Shown: positions 1 through 12,905, numbered from the stretch's first letter. The stretch: 64,000 nt of DNA from Macquaria australasica (GCA_005408345.1 SEMN01000313.1:481501-545500), one strand, 5' to 3'. Notes: generated from the sequence alone by a model not told the origin. Made by a program: numbers and translations.

Positions 1-38
1 CCCCGCTCAAACTCGCTTAAATCTCGCGACTTCCCCAT
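1..38 (-). mobile_element. Tc1-like transposase, N-terminal start only, cut by window edge
   Basis: Read on the minus strand, an ATG at 36-38 opens a frame whose 12 complete codons give MGKSRDLSEFER before the window ends. This opening resembles the start of fish Tc1/mariner-family transposases, whose first domain is a helix-turn-helix that binds the element's terminal inverted repeats. The catalytic DDE domain would lie to the left of the window and cannot be judged, nor can intactness. I did not find a clear inverted repeat in the bases upstream of the ATG. The call rests on 12 residues, so it is suggestive rather than firm. Confidence 0.5.
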
Positions 39-281
39 GTGTCACCGTGCAACCCAGCCGGGACCCTGGAGGAGCACCGCAGAGACCTGCGCCAAACACA
101 ACACAAAGTCGTAAATAATCGTTCTTCTTCTATGGTTCTAGACTCAACGGATGCTTATTGTCGCCCTCCTCAGTTGGCTTCGTGATTTTCTTCGTTTTCC
201 TGTCCCAGCTTTGGCTTTAAAACATGTGGTTAAAATGAACAAGAAAGAGGACAATGACATCCACAAGCCTAACCTATATAA

Positions 282-312
<31 letters not shown>

Positions 313-616
313 GACATTTTGTGCAGAAAAGCTTTTTTTCAGAGGAGCCCAGCTGTATCCTTACAGTAAATACCTGAGGGAACTAAGTACACATTACACA
401 GTGACTGACCATAAAAATGTTGAGTTATCTTTCTAAATCCTGCTGTGAGCATTGACAGTGTTTCAATATTACTGTGCACAGTAAATCATATTTGACCCTT
501 ACACTTGATCACTTAATTTACAGTTACACACACACACACTCAGAAAGTAAATCGTAACAGACATGCCCCTTGACCTAAAAACTACTTGCTCTTGATTTTG
601 TTACAACTCTCTGACG
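39..616. repeat. Non-coding stretch with a (TA)n microsatellite
   Basis: AT-rich spacer between the transposase start and the fucosidase relic. A pure (AT)14 run lies at 285-312 and a short CA run near 527-538. I see no exon-like sequence here. The left part (39-150) is probably the leader of the Tc1-like element. Confidence 0.6.
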
Positions 617-1290
617 TTAGACTACTCCCTCCAGTTTGAGAGACCAGGCATTTCCAGGAGATACTGGCATAGTAGGCATAACAATCATCAGTCCAGCTGT
701 TTGTGTCACTGGTGCCCACTTCAGTGGTACATTAGGATTGTCCATGAGTGTAACCTGCAGATGTAAAAGAGTAGCTTATGATTATGACAAATTAAGGCAA
801 CTGGAATTAAACATTATAGGCATAAAGGTGTAAGGCTTACTTTTGTGGCCGCAGATGTCCTTGGTGTCATGAGCTGAAGTGGTTGTTTTGACGGCCAGCC
901 AAGTATTATGGCATAAACTGTATTGTTTTTGGCAGTGTACCTATAATAGGAGCAAACAGTGGTTACAGCCAAACTACTACAGGCTTTGCATTAATTTACA
1001 TCACAAAAATCACATGATGTTGCTAGGGAGCGGGGCGTCTGGACTATGTTGCTTAGCCTGCAGCCACTGCGACCTGCCACAATGAAAAAAGAAAAAAAAC
1101 AAAATCACAATCTCACCAGACAGTGACACTGCTGTTCTCCGTCTGGACCCTCCAGGGTTTGGAAGCATAGATGGCCTCCCCGTTCATCCCCAACCAGGCA
1201 CCAAGTCCCGAAAATCCCGATCTTTGCCTCGTCGAACCACTGGAGCGAGACGCAACAGGGGACTGTACCTCTACCTGTGTGTAACATGTG
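617..1290 (-). pseudogene. Alpha-L-fucosidase (fuca-like) broken gene, 3' exons preserved
   Basis: Alpha-L-fucosidases are lysosomal or secreted glycosidases that remove terminal fucose. Three pieces are visible. The last exon, 617-754, encodes 45 residues ending LKLEGVV and a stop. The exon before it, 841-940, reads YTAKNNTVYAIILGW, the family's C-terminal beta-sandwich motif. Their splice sites and phases agree with each other. A further segment ending at 1117 (donor GTGAGA) encodes LGAWLGMNGEAIYASKPW, normally found just upstream. At about 1207-1216 this segment runs directly into first-exon sequence (WFDEAKIGIF, to about 1245), in a different reading frame and with no intron. The catalytic core between these two parts is missing, and sequence before WFDEAK is frame-scrambled. 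I read this as a duplicated, internally deleted pseudogene. An assembly collapse is the alternative. FUCA1 versus FUCA2 origin cannot be told. Confidence 0.75.
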
Positions 1291-1761
1291 CATCACACCT
1301 GGACGCTGATGTGGGAAGGGCAACAGTGTACCACCAGTCGCCCTCTGGTGGTACAGTTCTTACACAAGAAACGGCTGTAATGAAACTATAACGTCCATCC
1401 CACTTATATTTGACTATTAACTGACTGTGCAATTCCAATACTGAAAATCAAACAGACACACGCGTTTTAATTGATCTCTATACATTTTACAGTAGTCAGT
1501 TGCAAAAGCCTGTGATTTCATTCTGGCACAGATTTCCAATCACCAAATAATCATTTTTCTCTGGTTGGGGCTCAACCACTAGAAGGCGTCAAAGGGCACT
1601 TTTTGTATCACAATACTGCAGGTTGATCACCTGATGCAATTCCATGACAAGCAGCAGGGGAATGTACATGTATCACAAGATTAGAAAGTATCTACATGTA
1701 GAAAAGCACATGAACACACAAAGTGTGATTAAAGGAAATATGTCCACAGTTACACAACTCA

Positions 1762-1767
1762 TTTATT
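1762..1767 (-). terminator. zbtb8b: Probable poly(A) signal of zbtb8b
   Basis: AATAAA on the minus strand (tttatt on the plus strand), about 380 bases downstream of the zbtb8b stop codon. It would give a 3' UTR of roughly 0.4 kb. Other sites further downstream are possible. Confidence 0.4.
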
Positions 1768-2147
1768 GCAACAACACCCACAATGGCCCCATTATAGCCA
1801 CAAAGCTGATTTTATCTGTGAACCGTAATCTTTTTGGACAAAACAAAGAACATGTGACGAGCTACTGTCTATCCTCTGTAAAGTTTGGAAAAATCCAGAA
1901 ACTACAACTTTGACAGACATATTCTCTTCATGTACAGCACATACAGAGACATTTTGATTTGATCATCTGTGCAAATACATGTGCAGGAAATTAAAAACGA
2001 CATCAAAAGGACACATTTTCTGGTTACAAATGAGTCAATAAATAAGGTAATCTTACAGTGATAATTTAGCATCAATAACAGTATGGCCACAGTTAACTGA
2101 ACAGTATAACAGTTGAAGGAAGGGTTCTCTTCTCCAAGTACAGTGGG

Positions 2148-5100
2148 CTACAGATTCACATCAGCGCAGACAGCCAGCTGCCTTTCAAGCATCTGTTTCT
2201 CTACCAAGTCCTCCACTCTCCCAACCTCCACCTCATCTACGTCGTCCATAAAACTAGACCAATCCGTACCCCCATCTGCACGTTCCATGGGCTCTGATTG
2301 GCTGGTGGGGTGAACAGGGGCGGAATCATCGTGAGTGGTGGTCACGCAGTTGCAGTTGTCGCAGATGCCGAAGCGTCTGAGTCCTGGTGAAACACTGGAT
2401 CCAGTGAAGGTTCGTCTGCAGCTCTTACAAGACACTGGCCAGTAGTGCCTATGGACCTGTTAATGGTCGACACAGTGAGAAAGACAGCGGAATGTGAAGA
2501 ATTTTGCAAAGGCAACACCAACTTTTAGATTATCATAGGTAAAAAAAATAACAATATAAGAGCCAAAAGATTTACTGATCTCATTATACTTCCTTCACTG
2601 CACACAAAACACAAGCAACAGGAAAAAAAGAAGTGAATGAAGTGAATTTAACGACACTTGATTAAAGAGTGAGACGGGCTAATTACTGTTTACAACTAAC
2701 TGCTAGCAATTACTGGCTTTAACTGGTTTTGTACAAACCATTATCTTAACTATGTATTATTGACTATACAATTCTACAACCGAGACAAAATACAACAATC
2801 AATCTGTAAACTACAACAAGAGGACAGATATTTGCCAATGAAATTTCCCACAAAAATTTAAATTAAAAATGGGTTTAAAAAGTCATTAATCAAAATTAAG
2901 AACAATTTAATTTTAAATTGTTTTCAACAAGTGAACTCTTTTTCTGTACGACAGTAGCCAACACATGGCTGGCCATGAAATTCCTAGAATCCTCAATCGT
3001 TTAAAATAATGATAACTCACATTTCAAAACAAGTTGTAATTTGCCTGTTTAACAAAGTGCAGTATTTTGTAAATACCACATCCCAGCCAACAAAAGATCA
3101 AGCATTGATTACAACTGGAAAATGGAATTATTAATCATTTTTAAAAAACAGAAGAGATGCTAAACTGTGTTTTATGTTTGTTTTTCTTTGGACAGACTAC
3201 GTAATAAAGAGCTCACCACTGAACAGACAGTACTATAAGTAACAGAATAGCTATAAAACAAGGCAGAAATGTTCATAAAATGGCATATAGTAGTTGTATA
3301 TTTCCTTCCTCAGTTAACTTTTGTATCAGAGGCTACCTTAGACTTACTTTTGCCTACACATCAAAACCAGGTTAGACGGCACAAGATAATACAAAAGTAG
3401 GTTGATCATCCTGCAGTTCTTACACTGAGGGCATGGCTGCGAAGGTGCTCCTGCCTTGTGAACCTCTTGCCACACATGGGACAGGGGAAGGGCCTCTCTC
3501 CTGTGTGGCAACGGATGTGTCTCTTCATGATTCCCTTCTGCTTGGCAGTGTACGGGCAGAATGGGCACTTGTGGAGTTTGACTGGCACTACCAATCCGTC
3601 ACCTGCAGGGGGAGAGAGAGGCCAACAGTTCAGGTTTACCTCAACAAGACAGCGCAGCAAAATGTGCAGCCATACTGTTCTTCTATTGGATGCATCATCG
3701 TAGTTTCAAGATGTCTTTTTAAGCTTACAGAGAAACATAAGTCACCCTAGGCCATTTGCATGAGCTTAGATTGATCTTGCCAATTACCTGTGTCCTCTCC
3801 AAGCCAATCAGACTGGATCTCCATGATGGAGGATCCCACAAATCCTAAGCCTTCATCCATTCTGCCTCCTCCTGTGTTGCTACCTAGTCCTTGGGTAAAG
3901 CGCTGCCCCACTCTGTCCCCCAGAGGACTGGGGCCTTCACCCCTGGCCAACATCTCCATCAGCTGCCTGGCATTATAGGAAGGGCTGTATCCCAAGGGAG
4001 AGCGCTCATTGGAGGGAGAGGGACTCGGGGGAAGTAGCCTGCTATGATGAGGGTTATGGAGAGAGGGCCCAGGATATGAGGCCAGGTCTTTGGTGTCAGG
4101 GGACTCCATAAGCTCCTCATCAGGATCGTACTCTATCTTGGGGTTTACTAACTCCGGGGTCAAAGCAGATGATGAAGAGGATGAGAGGTTAGTCTGATCC
4201 ATGTGTCCCTTCTGTCCTTCACTCCCAGATGCAAATTCCTCCCTGGAATGGTAGTCGCTGTCCATGTCCCTGCTGGTGCCCGGAGTTGTGGTGACAGGGA
4301 TAGACAAGGGGGTTCTAACTGAGGTCACAGACTCCGGACATGACCCCGACCCTCTATCAGCCTCTGCTACCTGTGAACGAGGCACCGCAGCCCCTGCACC
4401 ACTGGAAATTGTTGCAGCAGGAGTGCCGCTGTCTGCAGGACCCAAGCCGCCCTCCTGTGCCTGGTTCTCCTTCTCTGTGTCCCTCTCCTTCTCCTTGTTG
4501 CATATTTCCAAAGACGAGCGGATGTATCCCTTACAGAAGTTGACCAGATCGGTCATCTGCAGGTAGCTGGCTGCTGACATCACCTCAATGACATTGCTTC
4601 TGTTCAAGGCCAAGCGGCCAGAGTAAAGGAAGTCCAGGATGATAGAGAAGGCGTCAGCTGTCACAATGTCCAACGATGCTGTGCTGTAGCGCTGTCCACT
4701 ATCCTGAAAAGAGATGTATTGAGAGGTTTAAGACAGTTAAGGACTATATTTACTTGAAAATACAACTGTTGATGTTCATAGAACTAGATTGTGAGCCAAA
4801 TCCAGTTTTTCTTTTTCATAATTTTTGAATCTGGCTTACTTAGAAGGAGAAACTTAGCTTGATTTTAACACCTGTAATTTCTGATGAATTTAAGTACACA
4901 TCTTGGCAGCATACTCGATGCCCTACTTCGACAAGATCAGCAATGTATAGCCCCCCCGAGAACAACGAAGAATAAGCTGTCACATTAACGAACCAGACCA
5001 GACCTCAGTTGGCTTACAGAGTGCCCCAACTCCCACCATCCACCCATGGGTAAGTGAGTTATTTCTTATATTCTTCTTCACTGCTTTTTTTTTTTTTTTT

Positions 5101-5441
5101 TTTTGACATTTTGGGGCATTAAAGTAATCACTGATAACACAATAATAAAAACACATTATCTTAGCCAAATCATTACATTTGTTTCTAAGAAGCCATGCCT
5201 AACACTTGCCCACCTCTCCTAGAAAAAGAAAAAAACATTGGGAAGCACTGATATAAGCTATTCTCACCTGCAGATAGTGAACCAGAAGAGCCCGGAAATA
5301 GCCGCTCCCAGCAAACAACACATTGCGATGGGCCTTGAAGACACGGCCCTCGACAAGGATGCTGCAGTCACAGAAAAAGTCCCGCTTACGCTGCTCATTG
5401 AGCTCAAACAGCAGTTTGGGCAGGTAGCAAGGCACTTCCAT
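2148..5441 (-). CDS. zbtb8b: Zinc finger and BTB domain-containing protein 8B
   Basis: Nuclear BTB-zinc-finger protein, presumed DNA-binding transcriptional regulator. Four coding exons: 5268-5441, 3788-4703, 3424-3602 and 2148-2456, giving 525 aa (human ZBTB8B, from memory, about 495). All junctions are GT-AG and the phases agree (0, 1, 0). The BTB/POZ domain spans residues about 1-110 and includes NEQRKRDFFCDCSILVEGRV and NVIEVMSAASYLQMTD. A long Ser/Pro/Glu-rich linker follows. Two C2H2 fingers lie at about 374-396 (CPFC...H-x3-H) and 402-424 (CPMC...H). After the last splice the chain continues VHRHYWPVSCKSCRRTF, as in ZBTB8B. The start codon at 5439-5441 is preceded four codons earlier by an in-frame TAG. 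BTB domains of this type dimerise. The fingers and the post-finger CKSCRRTF motif separate 8B from most other ZBTB genes; ZBTB8A is the nearest alternative. Confidence 0.93.
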
Positions 5442-6130
5442 GTCTACACCTCAGTGAGCCCTGCCAGGGAAAGGGAAGAGAGACACCAGAAGTGAAGGGT
5501 GTGTCCATTTAAAAAGGGAAGCATCAAAAAGGTTGATATTGGACTACTTGGTTCTGTGGTGCCAAACGTTTTAAAATTAACTACACACTTTAAGATCTTG
5601 TGTAAGACTGGGCTTCAAATGTCTTGTTTAGGAGGCAATCTCTCCACTTTCTGAGAGTATACAAATGTAATTATTACAGTACCAAGTCAAAACGTGTTAA
5701 AGTGAAAGTAGTAAACCTTCACCACTGAATCCACTCCATCAGCTAACGCGCAATAGGTCTGTGCAGTTTTAATCACTGAGGTCAGGCAACATTTAACACC
5801 CTAAAAGACAACAATGCTTAAACATACAGACTTCAAACCAAACAGACAGGCGTTTGACAGAGGGAATAAAAAGAGAAGGGAACTGTCAAATAGCTGTGTG
5901 TTTGCTCTGAGGCTAACTTGTGTTGCTAGCGCCGTGTAGCCAGTTGGTGACACAACAGCACAAACGGCAGACTTACAACACCGACTGCGCTTTACGAAGT
6001 ATGCTGACACTCCGTGCGGTAACAAGGACACGTGGTACGGCCTCACCTGTGTAGTTACGCGAAAACCTTTATCGTAATAACACAAAGACGAACATTGGCT
6101 GGGTTCATTCTCCCATGTCCACATTCAGCC
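5442..6130 (-). promoter_or_regulatory. zbtb8b: zbtb8b 5' UTR, non-coding first exon and probable promoter
   Basis: The coding exon begins at an acceptor (exon base 5460). A good donor, ACAG|GTGAGG on the minus strand, ends a likely non-coding exon at 6047. This exon lies in a CpG-richer stretch (about 5930-6130). The transcription start is not resolved; about 6100-6130 is my estimate. Confidence 0.45.
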
Positions 6131-8677
6131 AACAACTTCCGCTTTCAGCTAACAGTGACGTTTTTCATATATCCAATCGGTGGCTGACGGAGGCGTGGCC
6201 CGAACCGACTTCTTTTTTTTTTTAATGTCTGAACTTTTTTCAGTGCCAATACACAATGGATGAAACAATAAGTGTTGCCAATGTTTCCTCTTTCGGTTCA
6301 GGTTTTGTTTTCAGTGCCAAAAGTCACTGTCCTGGCTCCATAGCACAGCCTCTGTTGGGTTTAATGATAAGTTTAATGACGTTCATGTTTGTAAAATCCC
6401 ATATTAGTACGCGTTAGAAATTGATTTCTAAACACAGACTTTGGTAAAACCTAGGACAATTGGTTAAAGGTACAATCAGATAATTTCTATTAGACTAAAT
6501 CCAGTTTGGTCTGAATCAGTGTATCCTCTTTATGTAATGTACTGTAATATGACAATGGGACTTTTAGGAATAGCAAGATTATCTAGTGGTGAGATAAAGC
6601 CACAGGTTTGACCCCAAGTAAGATGTTTCCTGTCAAAGTGCTCTTAATCAAGATGCAGATTTTGTATGTAAATATTAATTGTACACCAAAGTGATTGATT
6701 ACAATTTCTAAACTTAAAATTAGCTCATGAAGTGTTCAGTATCAAATAAACATCATGGTGGGTACTCTTGTCCCCTGGTGCGACTGTAGCTCTCCGTTGG
6801 TAGTTGCAGGACACTGACCCAAATAAATTGAATTAAAAGAAAGTTTAAACATGCATTATGTACCTGGTGTGAGACGTTGTTTAGACAATGTTCCACTCAA
6901 CTGTGATCAACAAAACAAAAATGACATTGTAAATTATAAAAAAGTTATGCAAGTGCTGTTTGCAAATGGCTGAATGAAGTCACACTGCTGTACATCTCTA
7001 AAATAGAGACAAAAATGTACAAATAATCTTCAATTGACCCCATACTGACAAGTAAATAGTGCTTTAATTCATGAAGCGATAAAAAAAATTGTATCCCTTG
7101 TCTCACCTGACTTTATTTTACTTCAGAGCTAAATGCTTTATCATTGTGCAGTTAAAAGTACACACGTTTCTTAATCCCCCTTAGATACATGATGGTAATT
7201 CTGTGTTTTTGGCTATAAAATGGTTTCTTCATTTTAACTTCTATGAAATTTGAGTTGTGTCTGTCTTTCCCCAGTGCAGAAACTCATTGATAGTGACGAT
7301 GACAATGATAATGATGATGGTGATGATGTTGTGGGAAAGAACCTCAAAGTGTCACCCTCTTTCTCATACCAAATCCGGCATGCTGCTGAACTACCGCAGG
7401 CGGCTCGTGCCTGCCCACGTTGTCTGCTCAAGAATACTTGTTTATTTGCCTTCCATTTCGGAGAGAAAATAATTCCTTTTTTATTTTCGGACACAGCGAG
7501 AGTAAACAAGTAGTTCCTTCAGCACTGCGCCACACCCTCTCAGCACAATCCTTAGCTCTTAGAAGTGTTTTTACACTGATGGGTGCCGACCAAACGACTT
7601 ATTTGTTTCAGATATTTTCCCATGGCAAACAGGGCGAATACAAAGGCTTCGTGGTGGCCTGGAGAAACCACAGGGTAGGCGTACATGAGCCTCCATACTC
7701 ACCCTCTTTTGAAAATGAAATTTATGGCACCTCATAAAAACTCTATTCACGCTTATAAGCACTAAATATAAACTAGTATAAACCAGCAGGGTTTTACTCA
7801 GTCCTTGTAAACTTGACCTGGAGGAGGGTTGTGTCCGGCTGCAGGCAGGCCAAACGTCGGCTGACCCAGCTGTCCAGCCCTAACATGAGTCTGTCCCAAA
7901 GCAAAGCTGAAATGGGTTGAACTCTGAGGTAGCTCTGGTTGCTGACCTTCTTCTTGCTCTGACTCAGGAAAACACAAGGCCTTTGTTTTTGTCATTTGCT
8001 GACATAAGGGCAGGAAACTCCCTCTCCACGGACCTTTCACAGCCAAGCAATCACACTGGAGTGTCTACAACACTGCCCTATCTGTGTGGCAGTTGAATGC
8101 TGGTTGACACCCAGCAACCCCTTAGAAACAAATAATATTCATGATTTATGATTGGGTTTTGGCTTACGCCTATGATTATGATGCCGTATGATTTACTGAT
8201 CGAAGCCCAGTCTAAAAAGTAAATAGATGTAGCGATGGTTGTTATGTAAGGCTGCATCCAGATTTGGGACCTCACTCATTGTGTGTGTTAGCCACTGTGA
8301 GACCCACGGCTGGCACAGAGGGCTCCAGCAGCACCCCTCTGGGTCCCTGTGGTCTGCGCCTCAGCACATAACAGCCACTTAGGCCGGCATTTTCCCAGGC
8401 TGAGACAACACACCACGGTGGCAGCGCGAGCCACAGAGAGGGCCTGATTAAAGAGTAGGGACAATGGAGGGAGAGAGACCGTGGTGGCATTTTCCATCTC
8501 CGCCGCTGTCTCCTGGGGGGACCAAGTATGTGCCGTGAAACGTTTGAATGATCCCAGAATCTCTGGAATTCAGACAGAGGCACCGCGGAGAGGACCCTCG
8601 ACCGGGGATCAAAGAGCTTTGAGAGAAGTGCGGTGGACTGGTGGTGGAGTCGAGTACATAAGGGAGTATGAGTGTGT

Positions 8678-8708
<31 letters not shown>

Positions 8709-8876
8709 CATGCTTGTGTGTTTCAGAAAACTGACTTGAAACAGATAAAAACAATGTTTGAATCATATTTTCTTTTATGGCTACATGTCTAAAGATGTTT
8801 TAAAAAAAAGAAAAAAAATGTTTGACTTCTGAGGAGGCAGTGATCACTGAGCAATGAAATACAGGCATGTGGCGTG

Positions 8877-8909
<33 letters not shown>

Positions 8910-9700
8910 TGCTGTCCTTTTATCCCTCATGGGATCAGATAATGCAATCATAGCCAATCAATGAGAGTCTAATACAGCGGGCGCCCCTCTTTAGTTTGGA
9001 GACGCCACTCTCCTCTGTGGTGGCAGAGGAAGAGGAAGAGAAAAGCGAGAGGGGGAAACCTCGTCCCTTTCTTTCTGTCTATCTCTCTCTGTAATTATCA
9101 CTTAATGTTCTTCGGTGATCAGGAGACGTCTGTCTGTTGCTTAGTCCTTTCTTCCCTCGCTGGAGAGGAAATGTATCACAGTCTGAAATAAATCTGCCAG
9201 CCTTTTTATTATTGTATATTTAGCACCAGAACAGAGTAGTAAATGGAGCCGTCCCAGACCACAAGCTTCCGGTAGCGCAGGGCCTCAGCGCTGGCTGGTT
9301 GTCTTTGCCACAGCCAAGTCCAAAGATCAAAGCCTCCTGTACTATATACAGTTAGCTAGTCGTCCTCAAGCATTGACCTCAAGCTCAAGTTTTCATGTCT
9401 GAGAAAGACAGCATGTGTTTGTGCATGAGCTACATGCAGAGTGTATAGAATTAGTTCACTGCACAAGTATGCCTCTCAGCAAGCCAGTTTTGCATGAACA
9501 TCTGTTGCGTGTACTTTTTCTGAATGTGTGTTAGAGCTTTCGTGTCTGTCTACACCCACATTTATATATCTGTCCTGTAAGTCAAGCTTTGCCATGGCAT
9601 TGTCTTGTGTTTGTTTGATGTCAAAAATGATAGCATTGTGTTTACACAGGAAAAAAATTTACAAAGTGGTGGCCTGGGAAGTTGTCTCATGGCATTCAAC
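6131..9700. other. Intergenic region with two (TG)n microsatellites
   Basis: No exon with family similarity or a consistent splice structure was found on either strand. (TG)n tracts lie at 8672-8720 (interrupted) and 8873-8909. The stretch 8920-9110 is less repetitive and might hold a regulatory element, but I have no comparison to support that. Confidence 0.6.
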
Positions 9701-9739
9701 GAGCACAGTTATACCCAACCAGTGGTACTTGTACCTCAA

Positions 9740-10380
9740 GAGTACTTCGTCAGTACGGGTAAAACTCAACTAATTTAATCAACTAAACTCCTTGTGATTT
9801 GATTTAAAAGATTTATAGATAGGATTACAAACTGGTGTGATGCTGATCTATCGTAAATTTATAATAACCAGTGAGCTGCCCGTCAAAGTCAGCTGTAACA
9901 CATTTACACCACATGTGCGATTGAGCGTGTGAGAACTATAGTTAGCAAGAGCGGAGCGAGCGAGCAGAGAAGTTGAAATAGCAAGCTAAAAGTAATCAAT
10001 AAACAAATAATTAGCTAAAAGTAACGATACAACAATTGAAATAGCAAACTAAAGGTGATGAACAGTGGAAACAGTTAGATAAAGGTAATGGATATACAAT
10101 TGAAATAGGTGGCTAAAATAATAAATAAACAGTTAAAATACTTAGAAGTAGTTATGAAATACTTAACTTAAAGTAATGGATAAATGGTACACACGTCCAT
10201 CTGCTGCCACTCTAAGTGGTAGTAGCACAGATGCAAACGTGACCAAAGTAACCTTAACATTGACAATTAAATTGTGTGAATTTGTTTTTTAACAATAACC
10301 TTTTTACACAATTAACATTGACAATTAAATTGTGTGAATTTGTTTTTTAACAATAACCTTTTTACACAATTAATAGTGTT
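9740..10380. repeat. Dispersed repeat, copy 1, with internal variable tandem units
   Basis: About 640 bases of AT-rich sequence in which a degenerate unit of about 30-40 bases (core agctaaaagtaa... ataaacag) recurs between 9960 and 10170. At 10258-10373 a 58-bp unit beginning cattgacaattaaattg is repeated twice in tandem almost perfectly. The same order of segments occurs again at about 16190-16600, which shows that this is an interspersed element rather than unique DNA. The family is not recognised. Confidence 0.65.
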
Positions 10381-12000
10381 AAATAACATCACATTTATAC
10401 TACATTAATAAGAACATATTTGGAACATGACGGGTTGATGAAGCTGATGATTCATTCATCTATTGAAGATGAGGCCATATCACTTATTCACTCCAAAACA
10501 CTAATACAGAGAATGCAAGTTTATAGATCAGCTGAACTGATGCAGTCCATTAGTTTTACTGAACGACGCAGACTTAGTTTGGCTTCAGTAAATAAAAGAA
10601 TGCAGATAGGATCCAGGTTCAGTGCATCCATTATTTCAGTTCTAGTAATCTTAAATTATAAAAGCCACTATCAAGACCAATAAAAATGGTACCAATTCCC
10701 TCAGGATATAAAAATTATGTTTGTCATTACCCTCCATCAAAGTCTTCCTGTCTTGCACACTCACTGTAATCCCCTTCTGGGAATGCTAAAAATTACCCAG
10801 CAGTGCGGTGGCGGCAAGTTTTTATGCTGGTTTTTAGGGGCTTATGCCTGCTCTTTGGAGCTGCCGTCGGAACGAGGTGTCGGCTGGATGCCTCCCCGAT
10901 AAGGTCGTAATCTGAGGTGTAAAGTTATAAGAGGGATTTGGGAAAGTGAGAGGCTGTCAGAGAGCAGCAGCCAAGGGTGTCTTGGGCAGCGTAAAACAGG
11001 GATGGAGAACCATCTCCTTGGTTTATGACTCTTCTGAACCAACCTGGTATCCAATTAATCCAAATTTCTGAATTTCAAGCTGACCAGGGAACAGGCGCTC
11101 TCTGTCATGTACAGTTTGCTTTCCTTTCAGAATTACATGTTTCTACACTGAATGCCTTTCCTTTAGACACTGACAAAAATAGAACGCTGAATTAAGCATC
11201 ACATGACTCCTTGCATAAAAATTAGTCTCCGCCATAAACTTGAATGATGGTCAGCTTCCAAGTCAAAACGCTTGAGCAAAACTAGCTTTCCAGTGGCTAA
11301 TATTAGCTGAGTCTTAAACCCTCCCCGAGTCCTCAAATCAGGCACAGTCGCATGCACGGCTGAGGGGACACAGCGGATTAGCCCTGAACTCTTTCATTTT
11401 TCACTTTCCCCTTTTCCTCCTCCTCTTTCTCTGTGGCTCATAAAAGATTGCGTCCTGTGTGTGATGTGGCGGAGGAGTGCAGTCAGAATGAACTGATTAC
11501 GGACGAGGGCCGGCGTGCCTTTGAGTCATGGCACCGAACGACATTCTTCAAGCACTTAAAAATAGTAACAGTTTTTTTTTCAGGTTTGTTTTTCTCATTG
11601 GAGGACTTTGGGGCATCCTCTCTGTTGGCTTTTTTGGAGACTTGAATCATAACCAGATTCTTCTCCCCCCACCCCACCCCTTTTTTTTTCTTTCATTTTG
11701 TTATTGGAAGTTTGTTTAATCTTGTGAAGAAAATTGGCTTAGCGTGGGAAAGGCAGAATTCTTTTGGGGATAGGTTTTGTTGTTTTAGAGTTGTGTGCAT
11801 TGTTGTTTCTGTCTTCTTCTTTTTTTCAGTGCAGGAAGAAAAAGTGCCAGTTTGTGCCAAAACCTCATGAAGTACAGATAAAAAGGGGCTGAGTGAGAGG
11901 GAGGCCGCAACACCACGACAAAGATATGGGCTGTCTAAGCAAAGAGCTTTACAAATGACGATCTCCAGGGGGAAACGGGGGCGGGGGGGGGACAAAATAA

Positions 12001-12115
12001 GGGAGGAAGGCAATGGAAGAGGAGGTGGGGGAGGAAAAGAGGAGAAACAAATGTGGACGGATTGGTGGGAGGAGGTGGAGGAGGAGAAGGAGGAGGAGGA
12101 GGAGGAAGATGGGTA
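12001..12115. repeat. Polypurine (GGA/GAA)-rich tract
   Basis: The plus strand is almost entirely purine over more than 100 bases, dominated by GGA and GAG. It produces long spurious open frames on both strands (Pro/Ser/Leu-rich on the minus strand), none with family similarity. Such mirror-rich purine tracts can form triplex DNA. Confidence 0.6.
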
Positions 12116-12761
12116 TTGGGGGGAAATAACACAGAGCAGTGAGGAGGGAGGGGAGGAGATGAGAGGGGAAACATTCCCCCTTGCCCACATTAAAGACATA
12201 AAAAAGAAAACAAACAGAAAAACATGTCTGACATAAAGAGGCTGGTTTCCGCGGCGACAGCACAATGGCTGCCTGTGGCTCTCGGGGCCCTCGCCGTCCC
12301 GTCTGGGGCCCGGCACCAGCGAAAGTCACCACAGTCACAGGGCCCATGAGCGTGTGTGTGTGTGTGTGTGTGAAACATGGTGAATGTCATCACAGGCCTA
12401 GTACTGTGGGAACCGCCATGAAAGGGACCCCACTCGGAAGCCACAAAAGTTCCTTTCTGCTTCTTCTCTTCGGCTTTTAGCCTCTTTATTTATCTGTGTG
12501 TAGGGGAGCCGGATGAGGAGGGAGGACTCGCTCTCTCTCTGTTCCCTCTCTATGTCTCTCGCTCTCTGACAGGCAGCATGACCCGTCACTGCAGCCCTCC
12601 TGCCCTCTTGACACCTCAAATCACAGCAGCCACTATCTCAAACACATATATACTGACTGTGTCTAACCCTATTTCTCTGGAGCTTTATTCACACCTCATA
12701 TCAGCTCAATCAGGTCATTAAAAACACAATGCAGCTCTTTGGAACAAACCTGGCGTTCCCA

Positions 12762-12905
12762 GGAATGCCTCATATGTCCTGGTCATTCCGAGTGAATCGT
12801 GGAGACAACCAGACAGGCAGTGCCACAGGTCCCAGGCATTCCTTATGTGTCTGAAGGGCAAATAATTCCCTCATGGGTCCAGCCTGGACAGTGCCAAGCC
12901 ATTCC
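12762..12905. promoter_or_regulatory. Cluster of four TEAD-type motifs upstream of heyl
   Basis: The TEAD core (CATTCC or its complement GGAATG) occurs at 12762-12767, 12784-12789, 12837-12842 and 12900-12905, four times in 144 bases. By simple chance about 0.07 would be expected. The sequence is not a simple repeat. It lies about 5 kb upstream of heyl, with no other gene nearer. Enhancer function is inference only. Confidence 0.35.

Noticed and set aside
1119..1391. Plus-strand open segment with a good acceptor, looking like a terminal exon
   Set aside because: It is the antisense of the fucosidase relic, whose minus-strand frames match the family motifs.
5081..5104. Poly-T tract as a processed-gene tail
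   Set aside because: Lies in a zbtb8b intron with no adjoining retrocopy; ordinary homopolymer.
8272..8766. 164-codon minus-strand open frame
   Set aside because: Contains a His-Thr microsatellite translation and otherwise no recognisable domain.
11693..12347. Long minus-strand open frames (Pro/Ser-rich, up to 207 codons)
   Set aside because: Produced by a polypurine tract; no start context, splice structure or family similarity.
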